Source: Silene latifolia
Taxonomy: Eukaryota; Streptophyta; Magnoliopsida; Caryophyllales; Caryophyllaceae
Reading direction: 5' to 3'
Assembly (NCBI RefSeq): GCF_048544455.1
Contig: NC_133526.1
Location: 11,548,001-11,612,000, forward strand
Length of the DNA: 64,000 nt
In this document: positions 34,441 through 44,649 of the stretch, in pieces
Layout: each line of letters opens with the position of its first letter
Numbering within the stretch: the first letter of the stretch is position 1
Translations under genes and position numbers: made by a program
The notes under the pieces: model-generated
Told to the model about the DNA's origin: nothing
What the model saw: the letters and a program-made list of their open reading frames with translations, nothing else
Database searches by the model: none

Positions 34441-35439
34441 GTATAATGGAACTATAGAAGCCAATAACCACCTAACCATTAATAATTAAATCAAGCAAAA
34501 CACAAGAATTTTAAATTAGTGAGAGCTAGAGATCAAAACTTGGGATATGTGGAGAAAGATGATTATTCCTAAAACAAGCGTTTAACCCTTAATTACGCAT
34601 AAAACTCTAACCAAATACTCACATTGATAACATACATTTCAATGAGAATAAAGAATTGTCACAATTATCAATAACATTAATAATATTCACTAATGGTAAA
34701 AATTGACACAATCTAAATGAATCTTAACAATGGTGACCAACTTAAGAGAGGAATTCAAACAAACATAACATTGATAACAAGAGAACTCATAAAGAACAAA
34801 ATTGAAGGAATCGGATTGAAGGAATCAGATTGTCTTTTAAACGAAATATTAGAAAGATTACATTAAGTTAAGAAGAGGTTAGCTCTCCATTAGCATGGTT
34901 AATACCCAAATATTTCTAAAGGTTTCTTTTTCATTCACAAAAATGTCCTAAGTTTATACCAAGGTGAACAAATAAGGTAAAGTGGGCCTCGAAATTATAG
35001 ATTGCGGCCTTAGAAGTTGCAAAGTTTCAACCTACATCGTTGCAATAAGAATGCACTATAACACCCTCAATCATTAAAGAGCCTCTAACAAGGCCTTCCC
35101 TAGTGAATGAGAGGGGCACCATCTTGGTTCCCCGAAGAAGTGAACATCCAAACAACCATAATGAAACATCTTTATTATAATTAAGTTTAACTTTAGAAAC
35201 GGAAGCAAGTTTAGCAAAACTGTATGAACGGTAAACCAAAGCTATACAACTCCAAAACTATGTAAATAAAACTATAGTCCAAAACTATGACAAGTATCAA
35301 ACTGAATAGTAAAATCAAGGTCTCTAATGATAACGACTCATCCCAAAGCCTCCCAGCTGCTACATGCTACCAAAACTACCTGTTAGGCTTAACTACTCAC
35401 CATTACCCGGAAGTATTCAATGGATCACAACAGAGTTGC
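34441..35439. other. Non-coding stretch; right part probably Tekay-like LTR
   Basis: No gene seen. From about 35040 the sequence (AACACCCTCAATCATTAAAG, then CTACTCACCATTACCCGGAA) looks like the outer part of the LTR that resumes at 49521 beyond the composite insertion. The LTR edge is not identified. 34441-35030 shows nothing recognisable. Confidence 0.3.
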
Positions 35440-35444
35440 AAAAC

Positions 35445-35895
35445 TGATGCGAATTTGCGGAAGCGGAATAAGACATAAAAATAAAACAAGAGGATATTTG
35501 CCTTGAACTCATGTGTCGAATTCAAGTCAATGGGATATTTACTCGGTGCTAGACCTATAACACGAGTAATGGGTGAGAATACTCAAGACCTATTGAATAT
35601 TACTCGGGCTAAAGCTTGACCGCGTCAAACTCTAACATTTTGGATCGAACGCATCGATCATGAATTACAAACTTGTAAAACATTAGGCTTTTCTTTTTTT
35701 TTCCCTCTCTATTACAAATGATGACCTCTATTTATACTAAAAGAAATAACACCTAACATTGAATCTAGTCTCTACTACTTGTAGTCTAAATACAAAGGCT
35801 TGAAGGAAAGACATTGAACATAGTCCAACATCAAAAACAATGAACAAAATACATTGAACATAGTCTAAGATGAAATGGTAGCCATATTCGTATCA
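35445..35895 (-). repeat. 3' LTR of element A
   Basis: Begins TGATGCGAATTTGCGG and ends TTCGTATCA on the plus strand, near identical to 36337-36787. Confidence 0.88.
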
Positions 35896-36107
35896 TACTC
35901 CCTTTCTTCAAAAAGAATCGTCCCGATTCTTGAACTTATGATATGGGTTATCAAAAGTCGATCAACCCTCGAACTACCTTGCTCGAGTTTAACCTTTGAA
36001 TTCCAATCGCAATCGGGAATTCAACCAACATCTTGACTTTGAAACACCTGAAGACCGTTTGGGACCAATTTTTTTTTTTTCGGATGAACAGTACCACGCC
36101 CGTGAAC

Positions 36108-36148
<41 letters not shown>

Positions 36149-36336
36149 TCCCGCTTGGTATAAAAGTCACTAGAAACTCGCCCCTGAGATGCAAAACCGA
36201 TTAACCCTCAAACTACCTGCTTGAGTTTAACCCTTGAACTCCAATCGCAATCGGAAATTCAACTAACAACTTGGTTTTGATACGCCTAGGACCGTCTAGA
36301 TTTAGGAAAATCAAGAGCCGAAGCTCTGATACCATA

Positions 36337-36787
36337 TGATGCGAATTTGCGGAAGCGGGATAACAGAAAAATAAAATAAAAGGATATTTGCCTTGAACTC
36401 ATGTGTCGAATTCAAGTCAATGGGATATTTACTCGGTGCTAGACCTATAACACGAGTAATGGGTGAGAATACTCAAGACCTATTGAATATTACTCGGGCT
36501 AAAGCTTGACCGCGTCAAACTCTAACATTTTGGATCGAACGCATCGATCATGAATTACAAACTTGTAAAACATTAGGCTTTTCTTTTTTTTTTCCCTCTC
36601 TATTACAAATGATGACCTCTATTTATACTAAAAGAAATAACACCTAACATTGAATCTAGTCTCTACTACTTGTAGTCTAAATACAAAAGGCTTGAAGGAA
36701 AGACATAGAACATAGTCCAACATCAAAAACAATGAACAAAATACATTGAACATAGTCTAAGATGAAATGGTAGCCATATTCGTATCA
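36337..36787 (-). repeat. 5' LTR of element A
   Basis: 451 bp, paired with 35445-35895. Four bases (TAAA, 36788-36791) separate it from the first LTR of element B. Confidence 0.88.
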
Positions 36788-36911
36788 TAAATGATGCGAA
36801 ATAACAGCAATAATAAAGAGTAACCGGATATTTATCAAACTAGATCTATAGCTTGATAATGGGTGATTGTATTCAAGACCTATTTTTTTTTGAGGGGAAA
36901 ACCCGAAGGTC

Positions 36912-39900
36912 TTAATCTATTAATAATTGATCAAAAGCAGCAGCAGCTGTCGCAGTCGGTGGTAAACCATCCTCCCACACAACTCTACCAATTGTACGTG
37001 GAATACAATGAGCTAACGCATGTGCAACACAGTTATTAACTCGACTAACATGTAACCAACAAACGGAAAGGAAATTAGAACTAAACGACACAATATCATC
37101 AATAATAAGTGCAAAAATGCTTCTCCCATCGCTCCGCTTCCGGATTGCTTCAATTACGTGTAAACAATCGCTCTCTACTTCCAGCTTTTGGATCCCTCTT
37201 CGCGCAGCTTCCTCCAAAGCATCCAAGACAGCAACCGCCTCAGCTATATGGGGTTCCCATACTTGAGTTCGCGCAATGGCCATCCCCCAAAGCACCTCCC
37301 CCCTATCTCCACGACACACAACCCCCGTATCAACCCCCTCTCCCTCCTTTATACCTGCATCAACATTAATTTTGACATACCCTTCCCTCGCCACTTTCCA
37401 CCCCTCAGCCTCCTCAACATTCCCATTGCTTCTTCGCCTTCCAGTCGTACCGCCACCTTCCCCTACTCCCTCCCTGACCACGTCACGCACCCTACCTGCT
37501 ACCACACCCGGTTCCATCGCAACATTGTCAAATATGACTTTGTTTCGGTGCTCCCAAATGGCCCAGCAACCCACCATGAACTTAACGCATTCCTCCCGAC
37601 ACATATCATTCCAACAAGCCTCCACCCACTCTCGTATATCCCCACCCCTTGACTCCGTTAACTCTTCCATCTCCAGCTCCTCCCATACCCAAGCGGCCAC
37701 CCCACAATCCCTGAAAAGGTGTATACTAGATTCAAGGTTAGAATGACAAAAAGGACGTAAAGAGTACTCACCTCCTATTCGGGCTGCGATGTTTGCTCGT
37801 GTTGCCAATGCTTCACTACACATTTGCCAGAAGAAGAGTTTCACGCGGGGCCAAACCGATACCTTCCAGAGCCGATTCCAGAGCCATTTATCACTAGTCC
37901 AGTTCGAGCCACCCTCCATATCACCAGCTTCCCCCACGAGCATTTTATAAGCGCTCCGAACCGTATAAATCCCATCCTTTTCTCTGCCCCAGTACCACAT
38001 GTCCCTCGGCCTATTTGAACTCAACCGAATGTTACAAACTCGTTCTTTCTCAAAAGGAAGGAGATGGAGCTCCAACTTCCCCTCATCCCAACCCCTCCCA
38101 TCCGCGGTCATTAACGCAGCAACCACTAACTCTTCACTCCCTTGCCTACACGGCGAAATAACACGTCCCGTTTGGGTGCCTGGGATCCAAGCGTGACCCC
38201 AAATTTTAGTATCGTTCCCATCACCAATACGTCTTCTCAAACTAGCCTCAAGAACACTCCGGGCTTCGAAAATACTCCTCCACGTGTAGCTCGGGTTATT
38301 GCCCAGGGAAGCCGACATGAAATCACTGTCGGGGAAGTACTTAGCTTGCATTAGACGTGACCACAAGCTCGTAGAATTAGTAATCAACCTCCAACCTTGT
38401 TTGCCGAGAAGAGCAAGGTTAAACATTCGAAAATCGCGAAACCCCAGACCTCCAATTCCCTTTGGCCGAGCCAATTTGCTCCACGAGACCCAGCAAATCC
38501 CCCGCTTATTCTCCTCATGACCCCACCAGAACTTCGATACAATCGACCGCAGCTCATTACAAAAATTCGAAGGAATTTTAAAGACACTCATCACATAGGT
38601 AGGGAGAGAATTGGCAACCGCCTTTATGAGAATCTCCTTACCAGCCCTAGACAAAATTTTCCCGCGCCATCCTTGTAGTTTTTTGCACAGTTTATCACGA
38701 ATAATATCCATAATAACTTTTTTGGATCGACCTATCACCGTGGGTAACCCCAAATAGCGAGCATGTTCCTCCACTTCAATCACCCCCAGCCGTGCCACTA
38801 CTAAACTCCTCCTTCCTCCGTCCACCCCTTTACTGAAAGAGACAGTAGTTTTATCCAAACTTACGAGCTGTCCCGAAGCCCCTTCATACTGGCGTAGAAT
38901 ATCGTTAATCACATCCGCCTCTTCCACATTTGCTTTCGCGAAGAAAATACTATCGTCTGCAAAGAGTAAATGGGAGATAGTCGGTGCATGAGGGGCCACC
39001 CGAATACCATGAAGAGAGCCATTCACAGCCGCCTTGCGTAATAGATTAGACAAAACTTCCGCACATAGAAGGAAAAGGTACGGGGATAACGGGTCACCTT
39101 GACGTAGACCCCTAGCCGTCTGAAATTCCTCCGAGGGCGAGCCATTAATCAAAACCAAGAACGTCACTGTAGAAACCCAAGCCATAACCCGCTGTACCCA
39201 AAGAGAATCGAAGCCCATCCGGATAAGAACACGACGCAGGAACCCCCACTCCACCCTATCGTACGCCTTCGCCATATCCAATTTGAGTGGCATGTAACCC
39301 TCCGTCTGTCTGTTATTCTTCATGTGGTGGAAAAGCTCAAAAGCAATCAAAATATTATCAGAAATTAATCGACCCGGCGTAAAGGCGCTTTGATTCTCCG
39401 AAATAATGTCCCCAAGAAAAACTTTCAGACGGTTTGCTAGCACTTTCGAGACCAGCTTATAAGCCACATTACAGAGACTAATGGGCCTGAAATCGCGAAT
39501 TTTGTCCGGCGCCTTCTTCTTTGGAATTAGAACAATATTGGTTTTATTAATGCTAGCAGGGGACATATTTCCGCGGAGAATATTAAGCACAGTACTCACC
39601 ACTTCCGGTCCAATTATCTGCCAATAAGATTGGTAAAAGAGCCCATTCATGCCGTCTGGTCCTGGAGCCTTCAAAGGGTGCATCTGATTCAGAGCTTCTG
39701 TAATCTCTGCCTCGCTATACTCCGCCCGCAGGCCACGATTCATCTCCTCTGTGACTCTTCCCTCTATCCCATCCAAAACATGCTCGAAATTAGCGGGTTC
39801 AGCCGAGGTAAACAAACCCCGAAAATACTCGTTAGCCACCACCGCGACCTCATGCTCCCCCTCTCTAACACGGCCTGAATCATCAATAAGTTTCCCAATA

Positions 39901-41000
39901 AAATTCTTTCGTTTCCTTTCCCCGGCTCGTGAATGAAAAAATTTTGTATTTCGATCACCATCCTTGAGCCAAAGAGCACGCGACCGGTGTCTCCAATACT
40001 GCTCCTCTTGCTTGTATTGGCTTGCTATCTCAGCTATAAGTTTGTTTCGTTTCCTCACACTATCCTCAGTTCGGTCCCCTTCATTGATTCGAGCCAGCTG
40101 CTTTCGCTTAAGATCAAGTGAACGCCCTATTTTCCCAATGCTAATCTTCTTCCAGGCACACAATTCTTTCCCACATTCCTTAAGCGACCGCACCAAATCC
40201 CCCTGCCCCTTCTCGACACCCCTCACAATAGCCTCCTCGCACCCTTCCTCCCCTACCCAAATTTGTTCAAAGCGGAATCTACTTCTTGTTTTTCCTCCTA
40301 TCTCCCTTCTATCAAACGCTAGCCTCAAAGGAGCATGATCGGACCATTCACGGTCCAGATTAAAAAGTTTAGCATACGGGAAAAGATCGAGCCATGTCTC
40401 AGAGCACAGTGCACGGTCCAATCTGCATTGACGGTTGGCCTCCCCCGCTTGCCCATTATCATAAGTAAAGGTATATCCCTCCCACGGAACATCACGTAAT
40501 CTGCAATCATCAACAGCTGACTGAAAATTATTCATCTGCCACTGAGCTCGACTCCCTCCTTTCATTTCCGTAGAGTAAATAATCTCGTTGAAGTCCCCGA
40601 TACAAACCCAAGGAAGAGCCGATTGGGAATGTAGTAAACGAAGAAGTTCCCAGGAAAGATGACGGTCCGTGACCGCCGGCCACCCATAGAAACCAGTAAC
40701 ACGCCACTCATTATCTCCCTCGCGAACATGGACGTCGATATGGTGTATCGAAGCCGTCACAAAAGAGCAATCAACCTCCCTCTTCCATAGAAAAGCAAGA
40801 CCCCCCGATCTACCCACACTATCCACTTCAATACCATTATACCCATCCAACTTCTCCCTCACCCTCCTCATGTCACGACCACAAAGTTTTGTCTCACAAA
40901 GAAAAATCATGGCCGGGGCTTCCCGACGTACCAAAGTACGCAAGGCATGAACCGTGTCGGGGTTGCCCAAGCCCCGACAGTTGAGACTTAAGAGATTCAT
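36912..41000 (-). CDS. LINE ORF2: endonuclease, reverse transcriptase, RNase H
   Basis: 1362 aa with no stop or frameshift, typical of plant L1 elements. An APE-type endonuclease is at residues 1-225 (LLSLNCRGLGN, FLCETKL, CIGDFNEI, and SDHAPLRL with the catalytic Asp-His). RT is at about 440-720: PGPDGMNGLFYQ, DFRPISLCNVAYK, LDMAKAYDRVEW, GLRQGDPLSPYLF and the catalytic FADD near 680. A zf-RVT-like domain is at about 1050-1110 (VWPRVKLFFWQM, CHSN). A plant-type RNase H is at about 1215-1340 (VKINVDAGIK, VESDCLHVIEAI, HVSRVNNCVAHALA). The enzyme nicks target DNA and copies the LINE RNA there. ATG at 41000 overlaps the ORF1 stop as ATGA, which suggests reinitiation. It looks able to make an active protein; expression is unknown. 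Confidence 0.9.
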   Translation of the reverse strand: MNLLSLNCRGLGNPDTVHALRTLVRREAPAMIFLCETKLCGRDMRRVREKLDGYNGIEVDSVGRSGGLAFLWKREVDCSFVTASIHHIDVHVREGDNEWRVTGFYGWPAVTDRHLSWELLRLLHSQSALPWVCIGDFNEIIYSTEMKGGSRAQWQMNNFQSAVDDCRLRDVPWEGYTFTYDNGQAGEANRQCRLDRALCSETWLDLFPYAKLFNLDREWSDHAPLRLAFDRREIGGKTRSRFRFEQIWVGEEGCEEAIVRGVEKGQGDLVRSLKECGKELCAWKKISIGKIGRSLDLKRKQLARINEGDRTEDSVRKRNKLIAEIASQYKQEEQYWRHRSRALWLKDGDRNTKFFHSRAGERKRKNFIGKLIDDSGRVREGEHEVAVVANEYFRGLFTSAEPANFEHVLDGIEGRVTEEMNRGLRAEYSEAEITEALNQMHPLKAPGPDGMNGLFYQSYWQIIGPEVVSTVLNILRGNMSPASINKTNIVLIPKKKAPDKIRDFRPISLCNVAYKLVSKVLANRLKVFLGDIISENQSAFTPGRLISDNILIAFELFHHMKNNRQTEGYMPLKLDMAKAYDRVEWGFLRRVLIRMGFDSLWVQRVMAWVSTVTFLVLINGSPSEEFQTARGLRQGDPLSPYLFLLCAEVLSNLLRKAAVNGSLHGIRVAPHAPTISHLLFADDSIFFAKANVEEADVINDILRQYEGASGQLVSLDKTTVSFSKGVDGGRRSLVVARLGVIEVEEHARYLGLPTVIGRSKKVIMDIIRDKLCKKLQGWRGKILSRAGKEILIKAVANSLPTYVMSVFKIPSNFCNELRSIVSKFWWGHEENKRGICWVSWSKLARPKGIGGLGFRDFRMFNLALLGKQGWRLITNSTSLWSRLMQAKYFPDSDFMSASLGNNPSYTWRSIFEARSVLEASLRRRIGDGNDTKIWGHAWIPGTQTGRVISPCRQGSEELVVAALMTADGRGWDEGKLELHLLPFEKERVCNIRLSSNRPRDMWYWGREKDGIYTVRSAYKMLVGEAGDMEGGSNWTSDKWLWNRLWKVSVWPRVKLFFWQMCSEALATRANIAARIGGEYSLRPFCHSNLESSIHLFRDCGVAAWVWEELEMEELTESRGGDIREWVEACWNDMCREECVKFMVGCWAIWEHRNKVIFDNVAMEPGVVAGRVRDVVREGVGEGGGTTGRRRSNGNVEEAEGWKVAREGYVKINVDAGIKEGEGVDTGVVCRGDRGEVLWGMAIARTQVWEPHIAEAVAVLDALEEAARRGIQKLEVESDCLHVIEAIRKRSDGRSIFALIIDDIVSFSSNFLSVCWLHVSRVNNCVAHALAHCIPRTIGRVVWEDGLPPTATAAAAFDQLLID

Positions 41001-42393
41001 TGGGCCTGGCGGGGTTGAGCTCCCTCAACCTCCGCCTCAGGTATATAGACGCCCCCGTCAATTGTAAGTCTCACACGTTTCTCCCCACCACACTCCTCTC
41101 CGCCATCTCTGCTGCGTTTTCCTCCACCTAGACTACTCACATCTTCACTCCCTACTATTCTCTCTCCCAGTCTCTCCAAACGTCTCCACTCCTCCTTTTT
41201 CTCCTTCCCCTTCCCCGTACTGCACCTCGACGAAGTAAACTGGCCAGCCTCCTCTCCCTCTTCCCGCACTCCCCTCTCCCTGTCACTCACATTCCCATTT
41301 CCAGTTTCCCCTTCCACTTGCATCTGAACAGGTCCCCCCCATTACTCCCCTGCCCGTGCTCCCCACCAAGCACCTCACACCCATCTTCAACAGTCAAGCT
41401 CACCACCATCTCACCACTTCCCGACACTGCCACCCCTGATTTCTTCTCAGCCGGTCCAGTCTGTTGGCTTTTCGACTCCTTCCCTCCATTCTTTCTCATT
41501 TTGAAATCAATAGCAATGGCCTGGAGTTTATCAATCATGGTCGAGATATCAGCCGCGTCTTCTTTCCTCCTTTCTTCATCAAAAGTCGAGTTTAAGTCTT
41601 TTCGAGCCTTCCCCGAACCCTCCTTCAATGTCTTCACAATTTTCCAAGGAGATGCCCTAAGCCATTCCCCAAAGGACAGGTCCTCCTCATCATAAGGCCC
41701 GTGTTCGCAGTCCTTCTCGCCGTGTCCCATAACCCCACAACCATAGCAAAAGATCGGAAGTCGCTCATATTTAACGTCAAATTGTACCACTTTCCCATCC
41801 CGCATTCTAATGGGTACCACAGATTTTAGCGGTTCTCGCACATCATGGATAACACGCACCCTTATTGCCCTATCCAACTCGCAGTTTGGTCCCATATCAG
41901 CCTCAATAAACGTACCCAAACTCGCCCCAATTTTCTCAACATTCGCAGCATTCGATCGACCCGAAATGGGTAAGTCATATACCCTTGCCCATATAGGAAA
42001 ATGGTAAAGAGGGACATCAGTGACTTTACCTGAGCAATTAGGTTCATTAAAACACCACACGAATTTCTCGAAGTGCCACGGCTGCCCTTCTAACACCTTC
42101 GCTTTGTCTCGCTCTAGATCGAATTTGAAGACGAACGTCTTCTCCTTAGCATCAACAACGTTCCCAACTATAGCCTTTGTTGGATTCCACAGTCGAACCA
42201 TAGTATCAATAGCGGCCTTCACATTAAGCGGACGTGATGCCCACAATTTCCCGACAAGAATCCCCTTACTATCACCCGTCGTCTGTTCCTCTTTCCACTC
42301 AAACACCCCATGTCGATCATCAATGCCCTCTGTAACCGGCGCCTTATTGTATCGATTTGATCCCCGTGTGTTGCTCGACATCTGTACCTGCAT
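40997..42393 (-). pseudogene. LINE ORF1 (DUF4283 and zinc knuckle), one frameshift
   Basis: Starts at 42393 (MQVQMSSNTRG). Residues about 30-190 are the DUF4283 domain (VGKLWASRPLNVKA, FVFKFDLERDKAKVLEG, WARVYDLPI). CYGCGVMGHGEKDC (about 215) is a CCHC zinc knuckle. It binds the element RNA and travels with ORF2 protein. After residue 360 the frame ends (41287), while the other frame carries on for about 108 residues to a stop at 40997-40999 that overlaps the ORF2 ATG. The shift maps to a run of seven C (41334-41340 on the plus strand), so it may be a sequencing or assembly error rather than a true mutation. Confidence 0.8.
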
Positions 42394-43093
42394 AGAGAAT
42401 CAAAGAAAACACAAGAAGACAAGAAGAAAGCCCTTTCTCACGATTAAAATCATGAGATTAAGCCCCGAATAAGAGAGGAGAAACCCTAAAAGCCTTTAGA
42501 CGAACCTAGGAACCCTAGACCAATTCAAGACCTATTGAATACGAATCGGGTTAAAGTTTGAAAACGCGTCAAACAATAACAAGGGTGAATCGAACGCGTC
42601 AATTCAAGAACAATCGAACGTTAAACTAACGTAACAATTGAAACAATTTGATTTCTTTACTTTTTTACTTCTGTGTTTTACAATCAAATTGGATTGGCTA
42701 TATATAGCCTTACAATGCTGCAATAGGAAAACTAAAGGTCTAGCTATTAAGAATAGCTATTATTACAATAATTAAGATAGACAATAAATAAGTATTATTA
42801 AGGAGCTAATAATAATAATAATCATAAAAGCATATAATAAAGAATATTAAGATGCGAGCCAAATAAGTCGGACCAGCCTTTTTATTTTCTCTTTGCTTAG
42901 TTATTTGTAGCGTCGAACAAGTAGTCGATAAACACGAGCATCCATTAGTTGTAATTTCGTATCATCCAATGAAGCTTACTCGTTTTAATGAAAGCTCGAA
43001 ATACATTTAATTATTCTCGAGAATAATTAAACTGATTTCCGACTTTCAAAGAACTCGTTCCTTCATTGACCCGTAACCCAACACGTATACGTA

Positions 43094-43597
43094 TCATACT
43101 CCCTTTCTTAAAAAAGAATCGTCCCGATTCTTAGACCTATGAAGTCCCCCTGGATCGAAAACCAACTTGATGTGTTCATGTCCATGGACTCCGTGGCAGG
43201 ATATGATAGTATTCCAAGGCATAGAGCTCGTTCGTGGAAGCCGATAGGAAAAGGATAGTGTATCCTCCAATTGTCCACATAACGAACCAGGTAGCATTAA
43301 GGGTGAACCATTAATTTTCTTGGGCGACTCAGCAAGTCGTGTGCGGTAGGGATCGAGAAAGTGAAACAAAACAGGGATATTCGCTACGACACTTTGAATC
43401 CCATTGAATACTGAAGGGTGCATGTTGTGGGTCGAAAACGTGTCTTGGATTTCATCAAAAATTGGTAGTAAAGCCGGGCTAAAGTAAGCATCTTCATCTT
43501 GATAAACATCGAAAATAGGAGGTAGACTTGGGTCGAAACCTCCTGATTGGAACTCCAAGAGCCCCTCCATGGATCGTCTTGAATTTAAGGAAATCAA
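43094..43597 (-). CDS. ORF inside TRIM-like element B, unknown function
   Basis: 167 codons filling almost the whole interior of element B. It has two related pieces, LPPIFDVYQDED and LLPIFDEIQDTF, and ends KNRDDSFLRKGV, which is encoded by the PPT block itself. The acidic PPIFDE-type pattern resembles linker segments of Ty3 polyproteins, so it may be a relic of an autonomous parent, kept open by chance or selection. No catalytic motif. Weak support as a gene. Confidence 0.3.
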   Translation of the reverse strand: MISLNSRRSMEGLLEFQSGGFDPSLPPIFDVYQDEDAYFSPALLPIFDEIQDTFSTHNMHPSVFNGIQSVVANIPVLFHFLDPYRTRLAESPKKINGSPLMLPGSLCGQLEDTLSFSYRLPRTSSMPWNTIISCHGVHGHEHIKLVFDPGGLHRSKNRDDSFLRKGV

Positions 43598-43928
43598 GAA
43601 GCTACCTGACGCGCCAAATGATGCGAAATAACAGCGGAAATAATAAAGAGTAACCGGATATTTATCAAACTAGACCTATAGCTTGATAATGGGTGATTGA
43701 ATACGAATCGGGTTAAAGTTTGAAAACGCGTCAAACAATAACAAGGGTGAATCGAACGCGTCAATTCAAGAACAATCGAACGTTAAACTAACCTAACAAT
43801 TGAAACAATTTGATTTCTTTACTTTTTTACTTCTGTGTTTTACAATCAAATTGGATTGGCTATATATAGCCTTACAATGCTGCAATAGGAAAACTAAAGG
43901 TCTAGCTATTAAGAATAGCTATTATTAC

Positions 43929-44536
43929 TGATGGGGCATATTCTGCACCGCTGACCAAGTCAACATACTGAGCAAGGTCAAAGATGTCCACAACAAGTCA
44001 ACGACTTATACAGCCTAGCCGATGCAGCCCATCGGCCTGTTAGCCTGGGTCTCGGCGTGACAACCTGATCAGCCGGGACACATATCCGCGTACTCATATC
44101 CAAGACCCCTCGGCGGTGAGTCATCATGGCCCGCCGGCCTGCCATAGGCCCCTCGGCCGAGGGGTAGATCAGTCTTTCCACCTGCTAGCCACTTGGCCAC
44201 TTGGCCACTACGTGACAAGAGGTGAAAGCCTATAAATACTCCTCAACCTTCATTGAGGAGGGGATCCAAGAAACTGAACCTAAATACACTACTCATCTGG
44301 TAATATCTCCCTTATCTCTCTACAATACATACCTAGCCAAGTAACGCAGCTTAATCCTTTAAGTTTACTGACTTGAGCGTCGGAGTGAGTACGCTGCACA
44401 CAAACAAGCCCTCGCCTCGTTCATTGTTGCAGGAGAGGCCGAAAGGGACGATAGAAGCAAGAAGGGTTCAACTCAAGACATTATTCTACAAGCCACGGGA
44501 GGTAACGATACTTGCTCCGAAATTACACCCGGAACA
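43929..44536 (+). repeat. 5' LTR of Tat-2
   Basis: Starts TGATGGGGCATATTC and ends CCGGAACA. TATA box TATAAATACTCCTC near 44231. Confidence 0.9.
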
Positions 44537-44649
44537 ATTGGCGCCGTCTGTGGGAATAACACTAGAAGCTAGTCACATTCATTCCCAAACAAAAAAAAAA
44601 AAAAAAAAAAAAAACAAATCAACAAAAACCCACCCAAAAAGCTAAGGAG

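Larger units (their letters stand above)
35445..36787 (-). mobile_element. TRIM-like element A (1343 bp)
   Basis: Two 451-bp LTRs (35445-35895 and 36337-36787) enclose 441 bp. In element orientation the PBS TGGTATCAGAGC (initiator tRNA-Met type, about 36324-36335) follows the 5' LTR. The PPT GAAGAAAGGGAG precedes the 3' LTR, separated by TA. There is no coding capacity, and the interior has a 38-base T run (36110-36147). Minus-strand TATA: AGTATAAATAGAGG in each LTR. Left flank is AAAAC (35440-35444); the right side is the junction to element B. Confidence 0.85.
36885..42522 (-). mobile_element. Full-length L1-type LINE, 5.6 kb
   Basis: Inserted in the left LTR of element B with a 14-bp duplication ATTCAAGACCTATT (36871-36884 and 42523-42536). 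It has a short A tail (T run from 36882 on the plus strand). It carries ORF1 (RNA-binding) and ORF2 (endonuclease, RT, RNase H) on the minus strand. 5' UTR about 130 bp, 3' UTR about 27 bp before the tail. The clean duplication, tail and intact ORF2 suggest a young copy. Confidence 0.92.

Noticed and set aside
35445-36787. Element A as an insertion nested within element B
   Set aside because: No B sequence lies left of A and A has no duplication of its own; the shared outer AAAAC contradicts simple nesting.
37109-39979. Several open frames on the plus strand opposite LINE ORF2 (for example 37276-37746)
   Set aside because: They are Pro/Ser-rich shadows of the intact minus-strand ORF2 and have no motifs.
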